Assembly: GCA_003242205.1 (NCBI GenBank)
Contig: QGUR01000216.1
Location: 1 to 7,867 of the forward strand
Direction of reading: 5' to 3'
DNA length: 7,867 bases
Source of the DNA: Chloroflexota bacterium
GTDB lineage: Bacteria > Chloroflexota > Anaerolineae > Aggregatilineales > Phototrophicaceae
Below, in pieces: positions 6,099 through 7,867 of the stretch (position 1 is the first letter of the stretch; the number at the start of each line of letters is the position of its first letter). The notes beneath the pieces were generated by a model. It ran no database searches. It was not told the origin of the DNA and saw nothing but the letters and a program-made list of their open reading frames with translations. Position numbers and translations under genes: made by a program.

Positions 6099-7028
6099 AT
6101 GATTCTCTGCGTTACTCCCAACCCCGCGATTGACCGGACGCTGGTCGTGTCTCATTTCGAACTGGGCGGCGTTTTCCGCACTGAGGAAACGATCATGGCG
6201 GCGGGCGGCAAGGGCTTGAACGTCGCACGCGTCGCGCAGGCGCTCGGCGCAGACGTGCAGTGTGCCGGCTTTGTCGCCGGTTATTCAGGCCGGTTATTCA
6301 TGGCTCTGGCCGAGCGTGATGGCCTATCCGGCGTCTGGACTTCGATTGAGGGGGAAACACGATCCTGCATCATCGTGGCCGACCGCTCCCGGCGCGATGT
6401 TTCCGTCATCAACGAACGCGGCCCTCAGGTAACTGCCGAAGACTGGCAGCGCCTGTACGATGACGTCACCCAGGCAGCGGCGCAGGCAGACGCGATCTGT
6501 CTGAGCGGCAGTCTGCCGCCCGGCGCGACGCCTGAAGGCTATACCGCGCTGCTGCGGGCGCTGCGCGACGCGGGAAAGACCGTCTGGGTCGACACCAGCG
6601 GCGCATCGCTGCAGGCAGCGCTGGCCGTCGAAGGTATCCGCGTGAAGGTCAATCACGAAGAAGCGGGCGCGCTGGTTAACCAGCGCGTCGATGGCGTCCG
6701 CGCCGCCATTCGTGTGGCACAGGCCATTCAGGAGCACACGCACGATGTCGTCGTACTGACGCTCGGCAAAGCCGGCGCGGTCATGCTATCTGACGGGGAC
6801 TGCTATCACGCCCGTTCCCCGGAAGTTGAGGCCGTCAGTTCGGTCGGTAGTGGCGACGCCTTTCTGGCCGGACTGGTGACGGGCTATCCAACCTCGCCCG
6901 AAACCGGGCTGGCTCAGGCTGTCGCCGTTGGAGCGGCCAATACGCTCATGTACGGCGGCGGGCGCTTCTCCATGGACGACTATCACCGCCTGCTGGATGC
7001 CACACAGGTCGAGCGTGTGGCGGGCTAA
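6099..7028 (+). CDS. PfkB-family sugar kinase, 1-phosphofructokinase/LacC-like
   Basis: This 309-residue cytoplasmic kinase has the full length and motifs of the 1-phosphofructokinase branch of the PfkB (ribokinase) superfamily, which transfers phosphate from ATP to a sugar phosphate. Visible motifs are T-P-N-P-A-I-D-R-T (6-14), the substrate-binding A-G-G-K-G-L-N-V-A-R (35-44), G-S-L-P-P-G (137-142), K-V-N-H-E-E (183-188), L-T-L-G-K-A-G-A (220-227), and the ATP/anion-hole signature V-G-S-G-D-A-F-L-A-G (249-258) with catalytic base D253. The usual K-P-N is K-V-N here. Substrate could be fructose 1-phosphate, fructose 6-phosphate or tagatose 6-phosphate; no PTS gene is nearby to decide. A GGA at 6089-6091, seven bases before the ATG, is the likely ribosome binding site. 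It follows the membrane-protein gene by 29 bases, so co-transcription is likely, but it is not translationally coupled like the others. Confidence 0.9.
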   Translation: MILCVTPNPAIDRTLVVSHFELGGVFRTEETIMAAGGKGLNVARVAQALGADVQCAGFVAGYSGRLFMALAERDGLSGVWTSIEGETRSCIIVADRSRRDVSVINERGPQVTAEDWQRLYDDVTQAAAQADAICLSGSLPPGATPEGYTALLRALRDAGKTVWVDTSGASLQAALAVEGIRVKVNHEEAGALVNQRVDGVRAAIRVAQAIQEHTHDVVVLTLGKAGAVMLSDGDCYHARSPEVEAVSSVGSGDAFLAGLVTGYPTSPETGLAQAVAVGAANTLMYGGGRFSMDDYHRLLDATQVERVAG

Positions 7029-7867
7029 TATTCGCCGTTCTCGCCCCCCGGAATGGCGATCGTCGCCAAAGTATATGCGTCTGCAAGCGCGCCCGCCGTG
7101 CCGGTGACGGGCAAACGCTCGCCCGTGCGGTAGTCATACAGCCCAATCCGGATGGCATATACGCCTGCGGCAAGCTCTGGCGGGATGGTCAGGCTGAACG
7201 GCTGGCTGATGATCGTCTCATCGGGATCATCCCAGGTCAACGTCAGCCTCTCGACGCGAGCGGGAGCGCCATCGACCTGTGCCAGCGGCGCAACCTCGTC
7301 CGACGCGGTCAAATGAATAAACAGCGAATAATCTGCCTCCGGCGTCGCCGCTGCCCGCCAGTAGAAGCGAAGTTCGAGGCTGTCGCCGGGTCGCACCTGT
7401 GTTGCGTCCAGATCGTATCCCACCAGATATATACGGTCGCCAAACCGGATCTCGGTTTCGTGCTGCATCCGCCACAGGCGAAAGACAGCCGTGCGCGGCC
7501 CGGCTGCGCCCGGCTTATCGAACGTCCGCAGGTGAAGCAGCTCATCGAAATAGGCGCGGCCCGCCCCGGTCTCAAGCGCCGCACGCCACCGCTCCACATC
7601 CAGCGCGGCATAGGACATACCCCGCCGCCGCCATTCCTCCACAGGGCGCTCGGTGATGTCGCTGACAACCCACCAGTCGAACCAGTGGCGCCCCTGCAAC
7701 CCGCTGAAATATGGATTGAACGTTTTGTGATTCGACTGGTTGACGAGCACCGTCCCCGGATCGAGGTTCGTATCCGCCCAGGCGCGCAAATCGATGCGCT
7801 GGTCCGGGCGCTGGCGTTCCTGAACTAGCGCCCAACTGGCGGCAAATTGTGGCGCGAAGACAAGCGC
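7025..7867 (-). CDS. C-terminal part of a GT39-like membrane glycosyltransferase (5' truncated by window edge)
   Basis: The frame is open to the window edge, so the N-terminal part is missing; 280 residues are visible, with the first full codon at 7867-7865. The upstream part (R-A-W-A-D-T-N-L-D-P-G-T-V-L-V-N-Q-S, then a region with F-D-W-W-V-V-S-D) resembles the soluble domain that follows the membrane helices in dolichyl-phosphate-mannose mannosyltransferase-like proteins. The tail is a beta-sandwich-like module: Y-L-V-G-Y-D-L, P-G-D-S-L-E-L-R-F-Y-W-R-A, D-Y-S-L-F-I-H-L, L-T-W-D-D-P-D-E-T-I and G-V-Y-A-I-R-I-G-L-Y-D. This tail is, in my experience, typical of Chloroflexota GT39-like proteins acting on the outer face of the membrane. 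The catalytic N-terminal region is outside the window, so the enzymatic assignment is inference. Its TAG (7027-7025) overlaps the kinase's TAA on the other strand. Confidence 0.65.
   Translation of the reverse strand, partial: ALVFAPQFAASWALVQERQRPDQRIDLRAWADTNLDPGTVLVNQSNHKTFNPYFSGLQGRHWFDWWVVSDITERPVEEWRRRGMSYAALDVERWRAALETGAGRAYFDELLHLRTFDKPGAAGPRTAVFRLWRMQHETEIRFGDRIYLVGYDLDATQVRPGDSLELRFYWRAAATPEADYSLFIHLTASDEVAPLAQVDGAPARVERLTLTWDDPDETIISQPFSLTIPPELAAGVYAIRIGLYDYRTGERLPVTGTAGALADAYTLATIAIPGGENGEY

Noticed and set aside
7787..7789. TTG as start of the minus-strand gene at the right edge
   Set aside because: The frame stays open for 26 more codons to the window edge and the domain content is clearly C-terminal, so the gene continues beyond the window.

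Overview
The window looks like ordinary chromosomal sequence from a high-GC bacterium, most likely a member of the Chloroflexota (Anaerolineae-like). The main pointer is the C-terminal part of a GT39-like membrane glycosyltransferase with the 'GYDL...PG..L.L.(F)YW.A...DYSLF.HL' tail that is common in that phylum. The lineage call is inference; there is no rRNA or marker gene here. I see no tRNA, CRISPR array, insertion sequence or phage gene.

Layout. (1) 1-79: a short left edge with a weak terminator-like hairpin. (2) 80-2013, minus strand: a two-gene unit of a single-receiver response regulator with a long disordered N-terminal tail, followed with a 4-base ATGA overlap by a membrane-anchored TPR protein. 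An extended -10 promoter at 2075-2103 fixes the regulator's start at 2013. (3) 2077-2227: a divergent intergenic region. (4) 2228-7028, plus strand: an unrecognised 261-residue protein, an exported PD40/TolB-like beta-propeller protein starting at a TTG codon, a polytopic membrane protein, a possible 32-residue small protein, a second membrane protein that is a diverged paralogue of the first, and a PfkB-family sugar kinase 29 bases further on. (5) 7025-7867, minus strand: the 3' part of the glycosyltransferase-like gene, convergent with the kinase and overlapping its stop codon.

How it may work together. The first five plus-strand reading frames are joined by four successive 4-base start/stop overlaps (TTGA, ATGA, ATGA, ATGA), so they are probably one translationally coupled operon. 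The two membrane proteins share several conserved blocks, including one that resembles the E-R-E-x-G-x-x-D-L-L-x-x-x-P signature of ABC-2 type permeases, although no ATPase is present. An extracytoplasmic propeller plus two paralogous membrane proteins suggests a membrane complex of unknown role. The kinase may be co-transcribed but does conventional sugar-phosphate chemistry. The best candidate for something undescribed is the 2228-6069 cassette; the rest is conventional.
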